A DNA stretch of 64,000 bases, from positions 1-64,000 of the forward strand of contig NZ_WUFT01000009.1 of NCBI RefSeq assembly GCF_010668805.1, in the 5' to 3' direction. The position numbers and the translations under genes were made by a program. This document shows, one piece after another, positions 25,516-34,442 of this stretch. This stretch comes from Rhizobium phaseoli. Lineage in GTDB: Bacteria; Pseudomonadota; Alphaproteobacteria; Rhizobiales; Rhizobiaceae. Each line of letters begins with the position of its first letter. The stretch's first letter is position 1. The notes under the pieces are model-generated. The model saw nothing but the letters and a program-made list of their open reading frames with translations, had not been told where the DNA came from and searched no databases.

Positions 25516-26025
25516 TCAGGCGATCTTCTGGCGGACCGGCAGCTTCCAGCCGGGCCGGACGAAGTGGCAGGTGTAGCCGTTTGGAATCCGCTCCAGATAA
25601 TCCTGGTGCTCGGGCTCGGCCTCCCAGAAATCGCCAACCGGCACGACCTCGGTGACGACCCTGCCGGGCCAGAGGCCGGATGCGTCGACATCGGCGATCG
25701 TATCCCTGGCGACACGCTCCTGCTCGGGGCTGGCGTAGAAGATCGCCGAGCGGTAGCTCGCGCCCACGTCGTTGCCCTGGCGGTTGCGGGTGCTCGGATC
25801 GTGGATCTGGAAAAAGAATTCGAGGATTTCCCGATAGCTGATCCTTGCGGGATCGAAAATGATCTCGATCGCCTCGGCGTGGGTTCCGTGGTTGCGGTAG
25901 GTGGCGTTCGGCACGTCGCCGCCGGTATAGCCGACCCGGGTCGAAATCACGCCCTTGTAGCGGCGGATGAGGTCCTGCATGCCCCAGAAGCAGCCGCCGG
26001 CGAGCACTGCACGTTCTTCGGTCAT
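25516..26025 (-). CDS. msrA: Peptide methionine sulfoxide reductase A
   Basis: A 169-residue enzyme that reduces the S-epimer of methionine sulfoxide in proteins or free. The catalytic Cys12 lies in the invariant GGCFWG motif, followed by '[19 protein letters not shown]', '[20 protein letters not shown]' (less its last residue) and '[18 protein letters not shown]'. All are standard MsrA blocks. It is the short form, with no extra N-terminal domain and no fused MsrB. AGGAG precedes the ATG by seven bases. It is divergent from the importer at 26213, sharing a 187-base gap. Confidence 0.96.
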   Translation of the reverse strand: MTEERAVLAGGCFWGMQDLIRRYKGVISTRVGYTGGDVPNATYRNHGTHAEAIEIIFDPARISYREILEFFFQIHDPSTRNRQGNDVGASYRSAIFYASPEQERVARDTIADVDASGLWPGRVVTEVVPVGDFWEAEPEHQDYLERIPNGYTCHFVRPGWKLPVRQKIA

Positions 26026-26091
26026 TGGGTGTCTCCTTGTTTGCCCAGAGATAGTGTTTGCATCCGCCGATTTCCATATGGGCGGAAATAA

Positions 26092-26103
26092 GCACAGCTG
26101 TGC
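26092..26103. promoter_or_regulatory. 12-bp palindrome between msrA and the importer operon
   Basis: GCACAGCTGTGC is a perfect palindrome in the 187-base divergent gap. A further inverted repeat TCCGCC/GGCGGA (26063-26086, 12-base spacer) lies beside it. Either could be an operator for one or both transcripts. No regulator gene is adjacent. Confidence 0.35.
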
Positions 26104-26212
26104 AATTCTCTCCGGATAGCGCCAATCCTGTCATGTCGATGTTACGCGCCGGCGCTAGCAAGGCCTCCGACAATCCGCGGAGGCAGAGCCTCGACACCTG
26201 ATGGAGACAGTT

Positions 26213-27358
26213 ATGAATAGGCGTGAACTTCTGATCACATCGTCGGCTGCGGCCGGTCTTCTGGCTCTCCCGCGCTTCGCATCGGCGGCAGTCGGCACGA
26301 TCGACCTCTATAGCGGTTCGGATGCCAATATCGTCGACCTCTGGAACAACATCATCCGCCCTGCCTTCGAAAAGGCGCATCCCGAACTCCCGCTGAAGGT
26401 GACCGACGCCGGCGATAATAACGGCCTGCGCGCCATCGCCGACCGCGCGCTCGCAGCGCTGAAGACGAAGACCGATCCGCAGGCTGACCTTTTCGAGCAG
26501 TTCGATCCGCGTCTGCCGGCGGGCGGTATCGATGCCGGCCTCTGGGTGAAATTGTCGGCCGAAAACATCGAAGGCTACGACCACATCAATCCACTGGCCT
26601 TCGATACCCCCTACTCGCTTCCCTATCGCGGCTCGCAGGTCCTGCTCGCCTATGACAGGACCAAGCTCGACCCGAAGGATGCCCCAAAGAGCTGGGATCA
26701 GCTCACGACCTGGATCAACGCCCATCCGGGCCAGTTCATCTACAACAGACCCGACAAGGGCGGTTCGGGCAGCAACTTCGTTCGCCGCGCCATTCATGAG
26801 GTGAACGGACGCGATCCGAAGAAATTCAAAGTCGACAATTACACGGCGGATTACGGCACCGCGGCACTGACGCCAGCCTGGAAGCTGCTCAACGATCTCG
26901 CCCCTTCGCTCTACGACAAGGGCGCCTATACATCCGGCAACACCCAGTCGATCCAGCTGCTTGCCCAAGGTGTAGTCACCATGGTTCCTGTCTGGTCGGA
27001 TCAGGTGCTGCAGGCGATCGTCCAGGGCGTTCTGCCCGAAACGACCGGCCTGGTGCAGCTTGGCGATCTCGCCCTTTGCGGCGGCTTCTCCAGCATCACC
27101 GTGTTCTCGAACGGCGCCAACAAGGATGCGGCGCTGAAGCTTGCCGCGTTCATGCTGACGAAGGAGATGCAGGAAGCGATCATTACCCAGATCGGCGGCT
27201 TCCCTGCCATCTCCTGGGGCCATATCTCCGACGATCTGCGCAAGAAATATGCCGACGTCATTCCATCGACCATCCCCACCTTCCCGAGCGGCGATTGGGA
27301 AAAGGCGATCAACGACGGCTGGTATCGCAACGTCGCGCCGGGCATCAGCCGCACCTGA
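26213..27358 (+). CDS. ABC transporter substrate-binding protein, family 1 type (YnjB/Fbp-like)
   Basis: A 381-residue periplasmic binding protein with an N-terminal signal ('RRELLITSSAAAGLLALP', cleavage near ASAA). The body opens with 'GTIDLYSGSDANIVDLWNN' and resembles the ferric/polyamine/YnjB group of binding proteins, with 'LPYRGSQVLLAYDRTKL' and 'PKSWDQLTTWINAHPGQF' in the hinge region. The ligand cannot be assigned; iron, polyamine, thiamine-like or organic phosphate are known for the fold. The ATG at 26213 is preferred over the ATG at 26201. Its TGA overlaps the ATG of the first permease by one base (ATGATG-type junction). Confidence 0.85.
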   Translation: MNRRELLITSSAAAGLLALPRFASAAVGTIDLYSGSDANIVDLWNNIIRPAFEKAHPELPLKVTDAGDNNGLRAIADRALAALKTKTDPQADLFEQFDPRLPAGGIDAGLWVKLSAENIEGYDHINPLAFDTPYSLPYRGSQVLLAYDRTKLDPKDAPKSWDQLTTWINAHPGQFIYNRPDKGGSGSNFVRRAIHEVNGRDPKKFKVDNYTADYGTAALTPAWKLLNDLAPSLYDKGAYTSGNTQSIQLLAQGVVTMVPVWSDQVLQAIVQGVLPETTGLVQLGDLALCGGFSSITVFSNGANKDAALKLAAFMLTKEMQEAIITQIGGFPAISWGHISDDLRKKYADVIPSTIPTFPSGDWEKAINDGWYRNVAPGISRT

Positions 27359-28248
27359 TGTCCGCCAATACCGCGCTGGCGGCACCGCGCCGTCACCAAT
27401 CCATCGACAGGAGGAGCTTCCTCGGGCTCCTCCTCGTTGCGCTGCCGGTCTTCCTGGTTGGATGGCTGATCGTCTTCCCGATCTTTTCGGCGGTCGTAGG
27501 CACGATTTTGGTTCGAGGCCCTGAGGGCGCGACAGAGTTCTCGTTCGCCTCCTACCGCTTCTTCTTTTCCGATGGCTACAGCCTCGGCAATCTGTGGCTG
27601 ACGCTCTGGACCACCGCCGTCTGCGGGATCCTGCTTCTGGCGATCGGTCTTCCGATCGCGCTTTACCTTCGCTTTTCGCAAGGGCGCCTTGCTGCCTACG
27701 TGCAGGCTCTTGCGATCTTCCCGATGTTCGTGCCGTCGATCATTCTTGCCTATGCGCTGATCAGGACCATCGGGCCGAACGGCACCGTCGACCTGTTGCT
27801 GAACGCCGTCGGCCTGCCCAAGCTGCGCACGCCCTATCTGACGCCGTGGGGACCGGTGATCGGCCTCGTCTGGGACAATCTTCCTTTGACGGTGCTGATG
27901 CTGACGGCCGGGCTCTCCTCGGTTTCGAACAGCGCCATCGAGGCCGCTCGCGACGTCGGCGCAGGGCCGCTTCGGGTCTTCGTCTCGATCATTCTGCCGC
28001 GCATGGGCAATTCCCTGCTGGCTACCGCTTCCTTTGCGGTGCTCGGCATCTTTTCCGCCTTCACCCTTCCCTATGTGCTCGGTCCGGCATCGCCTGAAAT
28101 GATGGGGCCGTTCATGCAGCGCACCTTCGCCGGCATGAACGACCCGCTTGATGCCATGACCCAGGCCGTCATCACATTCGCCTTCTGCCTGGTCTTCGGC
28201 ATCTTCTATATCCGGTCGATTGCCCGCAACCGGGAGGTCCGGCCATGA
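27358..28248 (+). CDS. ABC transporter permease 1 of the YnjC/Fbp-like importer
   Basis: A 296-residue inner-membrane permease with about six membrane segments (first 'FLGLLLVALPVFLVGWLIVF' at about 21-40). The ATPase-contact loop is 'EAARDVGAGPLRVFVSIILP'. It is of the spermidine/putrescine/iron permease class. It overlaps the binding-protein gene by one base and the second permease gene by four. Confidence 0.88.
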   Translation: MSANTALAAPRRHQSIDRRSFLGLLLVALPVFLVGWLIVFPIFSAVVGTILVRGPEGATEFSFASYRFFFSDGYSLGNLWLTLWTTAVCGILLLAIGLPIALYLRFSQGRLAAYVQALAIFPMFVPSIILAYALIRTIGPNGTVDLLLNAVGLPKLRTPYLTPWGPVIGLVWDNLPLTVLMLTAGLSSVSNSAIEAARDVGAGPLRVFVSIILPRMGNSLLATASFAVLGIFSAFTLPYVLGPASPEMMGPFMQRTFAGMNDPLDAMTQAVITFAFCLVFGIFYIRSIARNREVRP

Positions 28249-29072
28249 AAACAGCTAGACCGGGCATCGGCCTTCGCTTCGACTGGATCGGTATGCTCTT
28301 CGCATGCCTGCTGACGCTGTTCATCGCGCTGCCGCTGATCGTCGTCGGCACATGGGCCTTCACCGAGGTCTGGCGTTACCCGTCGGTAATCCCGCAGCAA
28401 TTCGGCCTGCGTTTCTGGGGTCAGACGCTGGCGCGCTCGGATGTCTGGGATGCTCTCTTGCTCAGTCTGCGGCTGACCGCGACGGTGACCGTTCTTTCCG
28501 CCGTCATCTGCCTTCCCGCTGCCTATGCTTTCGCACGCATGCGCTTTCCCGGCAGAAATATCCTGTTCCTGTCGTTTCTCGCATCGCATGCCTTCCCGAA
28601 ATTCGGCCTGCTTGTCGCCATTGCCGGCATCTTCCTGCAGCTCGGTCTTATCAGCACCTTCTGGGGCGTCGTGCTGATCCAGCTCGTCGGCACGCTGATG
28701 CTGATGATCTGGATTCCGGTCGCAGCCTTCCAGAACGTCGACCGGCGCATGGAAGAGGCAGCACGCGATGCCGGTGCTGCGCCGTTGCGCGTCTTCTGGT
28801 CGATCACGCTGCCGCAGGCCGCACCGACGATATCAGCCGCCCTGCTTCTGACCTTCGTCGGCACCTTCTACGAAACCGAAGGCGCCTGGCTGATTGGCAC
28901 GCCTGAGATCCGCACCATGCCGGTGCTGATGATCAGCTTCATCAACAATCAGATCGTCGTGCAATACGGCGCCGTGCTCTCCGTCATGCTGTGGGTGCCG
29001 TCCTTCATCGCGCTGATGTTTGCGCGCCGCGTCATCGGCACCGGCGCGTTTGCGAGAGGTTTTGGCGCGTGA
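28245..29072 (+). CDS. ABC transporter permease 2 of the YnjC/Fbp-like importer
   Basis: A 275-residue permease with six predicted membrane segments. Its coupling loop is 'EEAARDAGAAPLRVFWSITL', followed by Pro. 'PAAYAFARMRFPGRNILFLS' is the typical cytoplasmic loop of this class. Having separate permease subunits distinguishes this system from the fused FbpB/YnjC forms. It overlaps the preceding gene by four bases; 28 bases separate it from the ATPase gene. Confidence 0.9.
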   Translation: MKTARPGIGLRFDWIGMLFACLLTLFIALPLIVVGTWAFTEVWRYPSVIPQQFGLRFWGQTLARSDVWDALLLSLRLTATVTVLSAVICLPAAYAFARMRFPGRNILFLSFLASHAFPKFGLLVAIAGIFLQLGLISTFWGVVLIQLVGTLMLMIWIPVAAFQNVDRRMEEAARDAGAAPLRVFWSITLPQAAPTISAALLLTFVGTFYETEGAWLIGTPEIRTMPVLMISFINNQIVVQYGAVLSVMLWVPSFIALMFARRVIGTGAFARGFGA

Positions 29073-29100
29073 GAGGCGTCAATCGAGGAAAGGTTTGAGA

Positions 29101-30180
29101 ATGGCACATCTAATGATCGAGGGCGTTTCGAAGCTGTTCGGGGCCACCTTTGCCGTTCGCGACTTTTCGCTCGAAGTGAGTGACGGCGAGCTCGTTTGCC
29201 TGCTCGGCCCCTCCGGCTCCGGCAAATCGACGCTCCTTAGAATGATCGGCGGCTTCGAGCGTCCGAGCGGCGGAACGATCCGCATCGACGGAAGGGATGT
29301 GACGAGCCTGCCGCCCGAGCGGCGCCCGACCGGCATGGTGTTTCAGAGCCATGCGCTCTGGACGCATATGGATGTCTTCAATAACATCGCCTTCGGTTTG
29401 AAGCTTCGCCGGCTGCCGAAATCCGAAATTCGTCAGCGTGTCGAGAATGCGCTCGATCTGGTCGGCCTTGCCGATTACGGGCGGCGGATGACGACGCAGC
29501 TGTCGGGCGGACAGCAGCAGCGCGTCGCCCTTGCCCGCTCGCTGGTGCTCGAGCCGAAGATCCTGCTGCTCGACGAACCCTTCGCCAGCCTTGACCAGCA
29601 CCTGCGCGAAAGGCTGCGGGAAGAAGTGCGCGATATCCAGCAGCGCCTCGGCATCACGACGCTCTTCGTCACCCACGGCCAGGACGAGGCCTTGGCGCTG
29701 GCCGACCGCATCGTCGTCATGCGCGACGGACGCACCGAGCAGATCGCGCCGCCGAGCATCATCTACCGGCAGCCGCAGACGGCCTTCGTCGCCGGCTTCA
29801 TCGGCTCGATGAATTTCGTCCAGAGCCACACCAGAAACGGCGCCTGCGAACATCCGCTCTTCCCGCTTGCGATCCCCATTGAGGATGGACCCGTGACGCT
29901 GGCCACCCGCCCGGAAGCGTTGACGATCCGGGCCTCGGACCGGTTGGATGCCGCGACGGTCCATCGCATCGTCGATTTCGGCACGCATAAGATGGTCGAT
30001 GTCGATCTGGCCGACGGCAGCCGCTTGAAGGCGATGGTGACGCCGGACGATCGGCTTCGGACCGGAATGAAGGTCGAGCCGAGCTGCACCAGCTTTTTCG
30101 TCTACCGCAACAATGAACTCGTCCATCAATCGATGACGGCAAAGGGCGATGCGGAGCTTGGGCGGCTGTTGCCGGTCTAA
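29101..30180 (+). CDS. ABC transporter ATPase (PotA/FbpC/MalK class)
   Basis: A 359-residue ATPase for the importer above. Walker A is 'LLGPSGSGKST' near residues 36-46, the signature 'LSGGQQQRVALARSLVLEPK' and Walker B 'ILLLDEPFASLDQ'. The H-loop is 'LFVTHGQDEALALADR'. A C-terminal TOBE domain (about 285-350) follows, with 'VTLATRPEALTIRA'. It ends one base before the convergent inositol-monophosphatase gene, leaving almost no room for a terminator. Confidence 0.93.
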   Translation: MAHLMIEGVSKLFGATFAVRDFSLEVSDGELVCLLGPSGSGKSTLLRMIGGFERPSGGTIRIDGRDVTSLPPERRPTGMVFQSHALWTHMDVFNNIAFGLKLRRLPKSEIRQRVENALDLVGLADYGRRMTTQLSGGQQQRVALARSLVLEPKILLLDEPFASLDQHLRERLREEVRDIQQRLGITTLFVTHGQDEALALADRIVVMRDGRTEQIAPPSIIYRQPQTAFVAGFIGSMNFVQSHTRNGACEHPLFPLAIPIEDGPVTLATRPEALTIRASDRLDAATVHRIVDFGTHKMVDVDLADGSRLKAMVTPDDRLRTGMKVEPSCTSFFVYRNNELVHQSMTAKGDAELGRLLPV

Positions 30181-30181
30181 A

Positions 30182-31015
30182 TTACCCCTTCGTCGCGAAG
30201 CCTTCCTTGAGCCAGGGATACAATGACTTGCTGGCGGCGAGGATATCGCCCGGCCCGTCGACGGCGGCGCCGGAAAAACGGGTGACGATGCCGCCCGCCT
30301 CCTCGACCATCAGCGCCGAGGCGCCGAAATCATGGATCGACAGGCCGTCTTCGAAGAAACCGTCCAGCCGGCCGCAGGCGACATAGGCGATCGACAGCGC
30401 CGCCGAGCCGAGGCGGCGTACGCCTGCCGTATTGGCCATCAGCCGTTTGATGGCGTCGAAATAGGCTGCTTCGGCGACCGCCTTGACCTGACCCGGGATC
30501 GGCAGGCCGGCGCCGACAAGCACGTTCTCGATGTCGCCGACATCGGCGCAGCGGATGCGCTCACCGTCCAGATAGGCGCCGCCGCCGAGCTCGGCGCTGA
30601 ACAACTCGTCCTGCATGGCGTCATAGACAACGCCGGCGACGAGCCTGCCGCCTTCGGCGATTGCGATCGTCATGCCGAAATGCGGGAGGCCCCAGGCATA
30701 ATTGGTGGTGCCGTCGATCGGATCGATATAGATGATCGGCGTTTCCGGTCCTGCCGTGCGGTTGCCGACGGCTTCCTCGCCCTGAATGGCATAATCCGGA
30801 AAAGCTTTCGTCATCTCGTCGACGATGATCCGCTCGACGGCGACATCGATCTCGGTCTGATAGTCGCGCGGCGCCTTGGCAAGCATTTCGGCCGATGTTC
30901 GTCGCCGCAGCGAGCCGCGGGCGGTTTCCCCCGCCTTTATGACCGTTTCGGCAAGCACAACGAGGCGGGACGATGCGGTCGGGGAAAGACGCGCTGATAT
31001 CGGGGAGGATGCCAT
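30182..31015 (-). CDS. Inositol monophosphatase-family phosphatase
   Basis: A 277-residue Mg2+-dependent phosphatase. The metal-binding motifs are 'IQGEEAVGN' (the Glu), and 'YIDPIDGTTNYAWGLPHFG', which carries the family DPIDGT. The second motif, usually WDxAAG, reads 'IHDFGASALMVEEAGG', keeping the Asp but with an unusual His-Asp-Phe-Gly start. Possible substrates are inositol phosphate, sugar phosphate or 3'-phosphoadenosine phosphate. The ATG at 31015 gives the normal length. It lies in the same direction as the BtpA/TenA/PfkB cluster, 177 bases behind the kinase gene, so co-transcription is possible but unproven. Confidence 0.85.
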   Translation of the reverse strand: MASSPISARLSPTASSRLVVLAETVIKAGETARGSLRRRTSAEMLAKAPRDYQTEIDVAVERIIVDEMTKAFPDYAIQGEEAVGNRTAGPETPIIYIDPIDGTTNYAWGLPHFGMTIAIAEGGRLVAGVVYDAMQDELFSAELGGGAYLDGERIRCADVGDIENVLVGAGLPIPGQVKAVAEAAYFDAIKRLMANTAGVRRLGSAALSIAYVACGRLDGFFEDGLSIHDFGASALMVEEAGGIVTRFSGAAVDGPGDILAASKSLYPWLKEGFATKG

Positions 31016-31192
31016 GAGAAGGGTCCGGATTGCTGCTGAAATGACGGGGTGAACGACGAGGCTTCCATCCCTTCGCAGAGGCTGATGATGGTTTGATGAA
31101 GCTGTCCGCTGCCATTGCCGCCAAAACCTATGCAACGGTCGACGAGAACGCAGAGTTTGTTTGTGCGCGTCAGCATAATGGCGTCAAGCCGG

Positions 31193-32086
31193 TTATTTCA
31201 AGATCGTTTCAAGCTCGGAGACCGTAGGAAACGCCTTTCTGGTCCCGTGCCGAGAGACGGTGATGGCGGCAGCGGCAGCGGCATGCTCGATGGCCTGCCT
31301 GTCCAGCCGTCCCCCCCGCAGCCCACAGGATGCCAGCGCCACGGCCATAAACGTATCGCCCGCACCCGTCGTATCGGCCACATCGCAGGCTCGGGCGGGC
31401 ACTTCGATGCTATCGTGCCGATTGACGAGCGTCGCGCCGTCGCTGCCGAGGGTCAGAACGATTTCGTGCAGGCCCCGGCTCAGAAGATATTCGGCCGCAT
31501 CCCTGCCTGTCGTTCCCGTCAGGGCCTGTGCCTCACCCTTGTTGAGGAAGGCGATGTCGATCAACCCCCAAAGATCGGAGAAATAGGAACGCACCGGCGA
31601 GGGATTGAAGGCGGTGATCATGCCGATCGCTCTTGCCTGCTCCAGGATGTCGCGGGTTGCTTGATCGGACAGATTGCCCTGCAGCATCATCAGATCGCCT
31701 TGAGCCGCCGTCGACAGGCTTCGTGCGACATGGGACAGGGACAGGCTCTGTGCCGATTCCGTCGTCGTGACGATGGCATTTTCACCGCCCGGCAGCCGGA
31801 AGATGATCGAGACGTCGCTCGATGTATCTTCCATTTCGATCAGTTCGCTCTGAAGCGGTTCCTCGGCGAGGTAATGGCGGATCGTCTCGGCCCTCGCATC
31901 CCTGCCGACCGGCGCCACCAAGGTTGTCGGAACGCCGCAGCGGGCCATGACGACCGCCTGGTTCGTGCCCTTGCCACCGAGATCACTGCCACCGGCAATA
32001 CCGAGGATGGAGGCGCCAATGACCGGCAGTTCGGAAACGGCGATGGTTTCGTCGATGGCGACATTACCGACTATGTAGGCGCGCAT
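31193..32086 (-). CDS. PfkB-family carbohydrate kinase (ribokinase-like)
   Basis: A 297-residue sugar or nucleoside kinase. The N-terminal signature 'GGSDLGGKGTNQAVVMARCG' matches PfkB signature 1, and 'DTTGAGDTFMAVALASCGLR' holds the catalytic Asp and anion hole of signature 2. There is no cystathionine-like or other extra domain. It is the last closely spaced gene of the LacI-controlled cluster, 24 bases after the TenA-like gene, and would phosphorylate the imported compound or its breakdown product. Confidence 0.9.
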   Translation of the reverse strand: MRAYIVGNVAIDETIAVSELPVIGASILGIAGGSDLGGKGTNQAVVMARCGVPTTLVAPVGRDARAETIRHYLAEEPLQSELIEMEDTSSDVSIIFRLPGGENAIVTTTESAQSLSLSHVARSLSTAAQGDLMMLQGNLSDQATRDILEQARAIGMITAFNPSPVRSYFSDLWGLIDIAFLNKGEAQALTGTTGRDAAEYLLSRGLHEIVLTLGSDGATLVNRHDSIEVPARACDVADTTGAGDTFMAVALASCGLRGGRLDRQAIEHAAAAAAITVSRHGTRKAFPTVSELETILK

Positions 32087-32110
32087 GCATCCGCTTTCGC
32101 AAGGCTGAAG

Positions 32111-32758
32111 CTAAAGATAAGGCGCATTGTGAAAATCGATCTCGAGCTGCATCGCCTGGCCGAAGATCGCGCTCAATCGCGCCATTTCATCCTCTTCCAG
32201 GGTTTTTCCTGCCATGTCGAGTTCATTTTTCAGCCATTGCGCCTGGGCGGCGAAATTAGGATCGACATGCAGGTCGACCCACTCCTTCAGCAGCGGATCG
32301 CTGATCGAGCGGGTAGCCGCTTCCTTCGACCAGGTCCAATACATCCACTCGGCCGCAAACATCGCCGCGACCGTGTCGAGGAAGCCGCCCTGGCGGGCGA
32401 TCTCCAACATGCCGGCACGGAAGGCCTCGACCTCGGCGATGCCGGTGTCGAAGGATAAGGGATCAATGCCGCGGCTGGCGAAGGTGCGTTCGAAATAGGT
32501 GATCTGCTCGGTTGCCAGCGCGTCGAGAACTGCGATCAGCCAGCGCTTCTGCGGCATCGTCCTGGCGGTCGCCGCCGCATAAGCAAAGATCGAGATGGCG
32601 CTGTCGACGAAGGCGCCTTCGTAGACCAGATAGCGCTCGAAAGCCTCCTTGCTCAAGGCGTCGTTCTTCACGTCCTCGACGAAACGGTGGCCAAGCATCG
32701 TCCGGAAGACGGCGTCGTTCTCACGCAGAATGCGGTCGGAAAGGCTCTCCTCGCCCAC
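32111..32758 (-). CDS. TenA-like protein lacking all cysteines (TenA_E type)
   Basis: A 215-residue all-helical protein of the TenA/thiaminase II/PqqC-like family. It begins 'VGEESLSDRILREND' (GTG start) and includes 'YLVYEGAFVDSAISIFAY' and 'AMFAAEWMYWTW', ending 'DFHNAPYL'. Classical thiaminase II depends on an active-site Cys, but no cysteine occurs in this protein, so it should belong to the Cys-free TenA_E group or do something else. The GTG at 32758 is favoured: GGAGG lies six to seven bases upstream, and the start is two bases after the BtpA-like stop. It is unusual in a sugar-type importer cluster. Confidence 0.85.
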   Translation of the reverse strand: MGEESLSDRILRENDAVFRTMLGHRFVEDVKNDALSKEAFERYLVYEGAFVDSAISIFAYAAATARTMPQKRWLIAVLDALATEQITYFERTFASRGIDPLSFDTGIAEVEAFRAGMLEIARQGGFLDTVAAMFAAEWMYWTWSKEAATRSISDPLLKEWVDLHVDPNFAAQAQWLKNELDMAGKTLEEDEMARLSAIFGQAMQLEIDFHNAPYL

Positions 32759-32760
32759 GC

Positions 32761-33603
32761 TCAGCCCTCCAGTCCCGGTTCGGCCGCCGCCCGGAAGGCG
32801 CGCACCCGCTCGATATCGACGGGATTCCACCAGACGCCGCCATGTTTCAGCGATGAGGCGACGATGACGCCATTGGTGCGGCTTAGAATATCGACAATAT
32901 TGTCCTTGTTGACGCCGGAGCCAACGAGCAGTGGCAGATGCGTCGCCGCGCCGATCTCCTCGATTTCCTCCATTGTTGCCGAATTGCCGGTTCGCTGGCC
33001 GGTGGCGATGACGCCGTCGGCATCGAAGAAGGCGAGGTCGCGCGTCAGTTCCTGGATCGAGCGGTCGGCGACGATGGCGTGGCTGCCGTGTTTGACGTGG
33101 CTGTCGGCAAAAACCTTGATGTGCTCGGCCCTGAGCAGCGAACGGTAGCGCATGGCTTCGGCGGCCCTGCCCTCCATGAAGCCTTCATTGGCAACATAGG
33201 CATTGGCCCACTGATTGACGCGGATGAATTTGGCGCCGCCGGCCATGGCGATGGCGAAGGCTGGAATCGGCGCATTGGCAAGGACGTTGACGCCGAGCGG
33301 GATACCGGCCGCGCGCGCGATCCGGTCGGTAACGACGGACATGAAACCCGTCGTCTCGGGGCCGATATCCTCCGGCTTCGAGAATGGTACGTCGCCGTGA
33401 TTTTCGATGATCAGCCCATGCAGGCCGCCCTCCATACAGGCTTCGGCGTCGCGCATGCATGCGTCGTAGATCGCGTCCATCGCAGCAGCCCTGTAGCGGG
33501 GTGCGCCCGGGAAGGCCGGGCAATGGATCATGCCGATCAGAACCTTGTCCCTGCCGAAGATGTCCCTGACGGCGTTGGAGGGCCTGTCCGAAATTTCCTG
33601 CAT
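32761..33603 (-). CDS. BtpA/SgcQ-family TIM-barrel protein
   Basis: A 280-residue protein of the BtpA family. The start 'VLIGMIHCPAFPGAPRY' is the family's typical first strand (xGMxHxxPLPGxP). Further conserved stretches are 'GLHGLIIENHGDVPF', 'PLGVNVLANAPIPAFAIAMA', 'KFIRVNQWANAYVANEGFM', 'ADGVIATGQRTGNSATMEEI' and 'LPLLVGSGVNKDNIVDIL'. BtpA was first linked to photosystem I assembly in cyanobacteria; SgcQ belongs to a sugar operon of E. coli. The barrel fold suggests an enzyme acting on a phosphorylated ligand, but no reaction is established. The ATG at 33603 has GGAAGGGA upstream. Confidence 0.87.
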   Translation of the reverse strand: MQEISDRPSNAVRDIFGRDKVLIGMIHCPAFPGAPRYRAAAMDAIYDACMRDAEACMEGGLHGLIIENHGDVPFSKPEDIGPETTGFMSVVTDRIARAAGIPLGVNVLANAPIPAFAIAMAGGAKFIRVNQWANAYVANEGFMEGRAAEAMRYRSLLRAEHIKVFADSHVKHGSHAIVADRSIQELTRDLAFFDADGVIATGQRTGNSATMEEIEEIGAATHLPLLVGSGVNKDNIVDILSRTNGVIVASSLKHGGVWWNPVDIERVRAFRAAAEPGLEG

Positions 33604-33636
33604 GTCATTCCCTTCCAATTGCTGCCGCGTGCTGAA

Positions 33637-34410
33637 TCACGCCTGGTTCTCGGTGAGCCAGCCGAGGATGTTTTTCCAGAGCCTGCCGTAGCCTTCCCAT
33701 TCGCAGAAGGCAGGCGAGAGCCAGTGCGGGCCGATATCCGACGTCCAGGCCGCCGTCCGCCCAGTGCCGTGCGTCCCGACGACGAGCAGCGGATGACCGC
33801 CCTGATCTTCGGGCAGGCGCGCGATGACCTCGACATCCGTACGGTTGCGCACTTCGACCTCGTTGACGCCGAGCAGCACCGGCCAGGCGCCTTCGAGGCC
33901 CTGCATCGTCGGGTGCTCAGGCTTCACCACCTCGGCAACGGTTCCCTCGGGGATCTCGATGCGGTCGTCATAGGGCAGGCAGGTGACGGGCAGCGTGTCT
34001 TCGACAGGGGTGCGCCGCCAGCGCGCCTTGCCGTCGATGCCCTGGAAGGAGAAATAGCCGCCGACCATCAGCAGGCCGCCGCCCTTTTCCACCCACGCCT
34101 TCAGCAGCTTCAGCCGGTTCGGCACGGTGCGCGAATGCAGCCAGACATCCGGCGGCAGCAGCAGCGAATTGGCGCCGATATCGGAGAGAATGATGGCATC
34201 GTATGCGTCGAGCCCGGATATATCGAAGGGGAATTTCTCCACCGCCTCATGCGCCGGCATATAGGTGAGTTCGAAGGCGCTGCCGGCGAGCGCCTTGACC
34301 AGCGGTTCGGCGCCGAGATGGAAGGTGACGCTGCCGAACTGGTCGAAGCCTTTGTAATGCGTGGCGGAGCTGACCCAGCTCTCGCCGACAAGGAGGATTT
34401 TCTTTGTCAT
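33637..34410 (-). CDS. GATase1-like (ThuA-related) protein
   Basis: A 257-residue protein with a class I glutamine-amidotransferase-like fold, of the uncharacterised 'cytoplasmic GATase1-like' family (I would place it near PF07090/ThuA). The visible segments are 'KILLVGESWVSSATHYKGF', 'YDAIILSDIGANSLLLPPD', 'VEKGGGLLMVGGYFSFQG', and 'PLLVVGTHGTGRTAAWTSD' with 'HWLSPAFCEWEGYGRLWKN' at the end. The nucleophile elbow cysteine of true glutaminases is not evident (GGYFS stands where GxCxG would be), so amidotransferase activity is unlikely. It sits between phosphotriesterase-like and BtpA-like genes, with gaps of 32 and 33 bases. Confidence 0.75.
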   Translation of the reverse strand: MTKKILLVGESWVSSATHYKGFDQFGSVTFHLGAEPLVKALAGSAFELTYMPAHEAVEKFPFDISGLDAYDAIILSDIGANSLLLPPDVWLHSRTVPNRLKLLKAWVEKGGGLLMVGGYFSFQGIDGKARWRRTPVEDTLPVTCLPYDDRIEIPEGTVAEVVKPEHPTMQGLEGAWPVLLGVNEVEVRNRTDVEVIARLPEDQGGHPLLVVGTHGTGRTAAWTSDIGPHWLSPAFCEWEGYGRLWKNILGWLTENQA

Positions 34411-34442
34411 GACCATACCTGTGATCGATTGAATTGATGGAG

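Noticed and set aside
25442..27385. 647-codon minus-strand open frame
   Set aside because: It runs antisense through the binding-protein gene at 26213 and only covers msrA in frame at its end; the antisense part has no family features.
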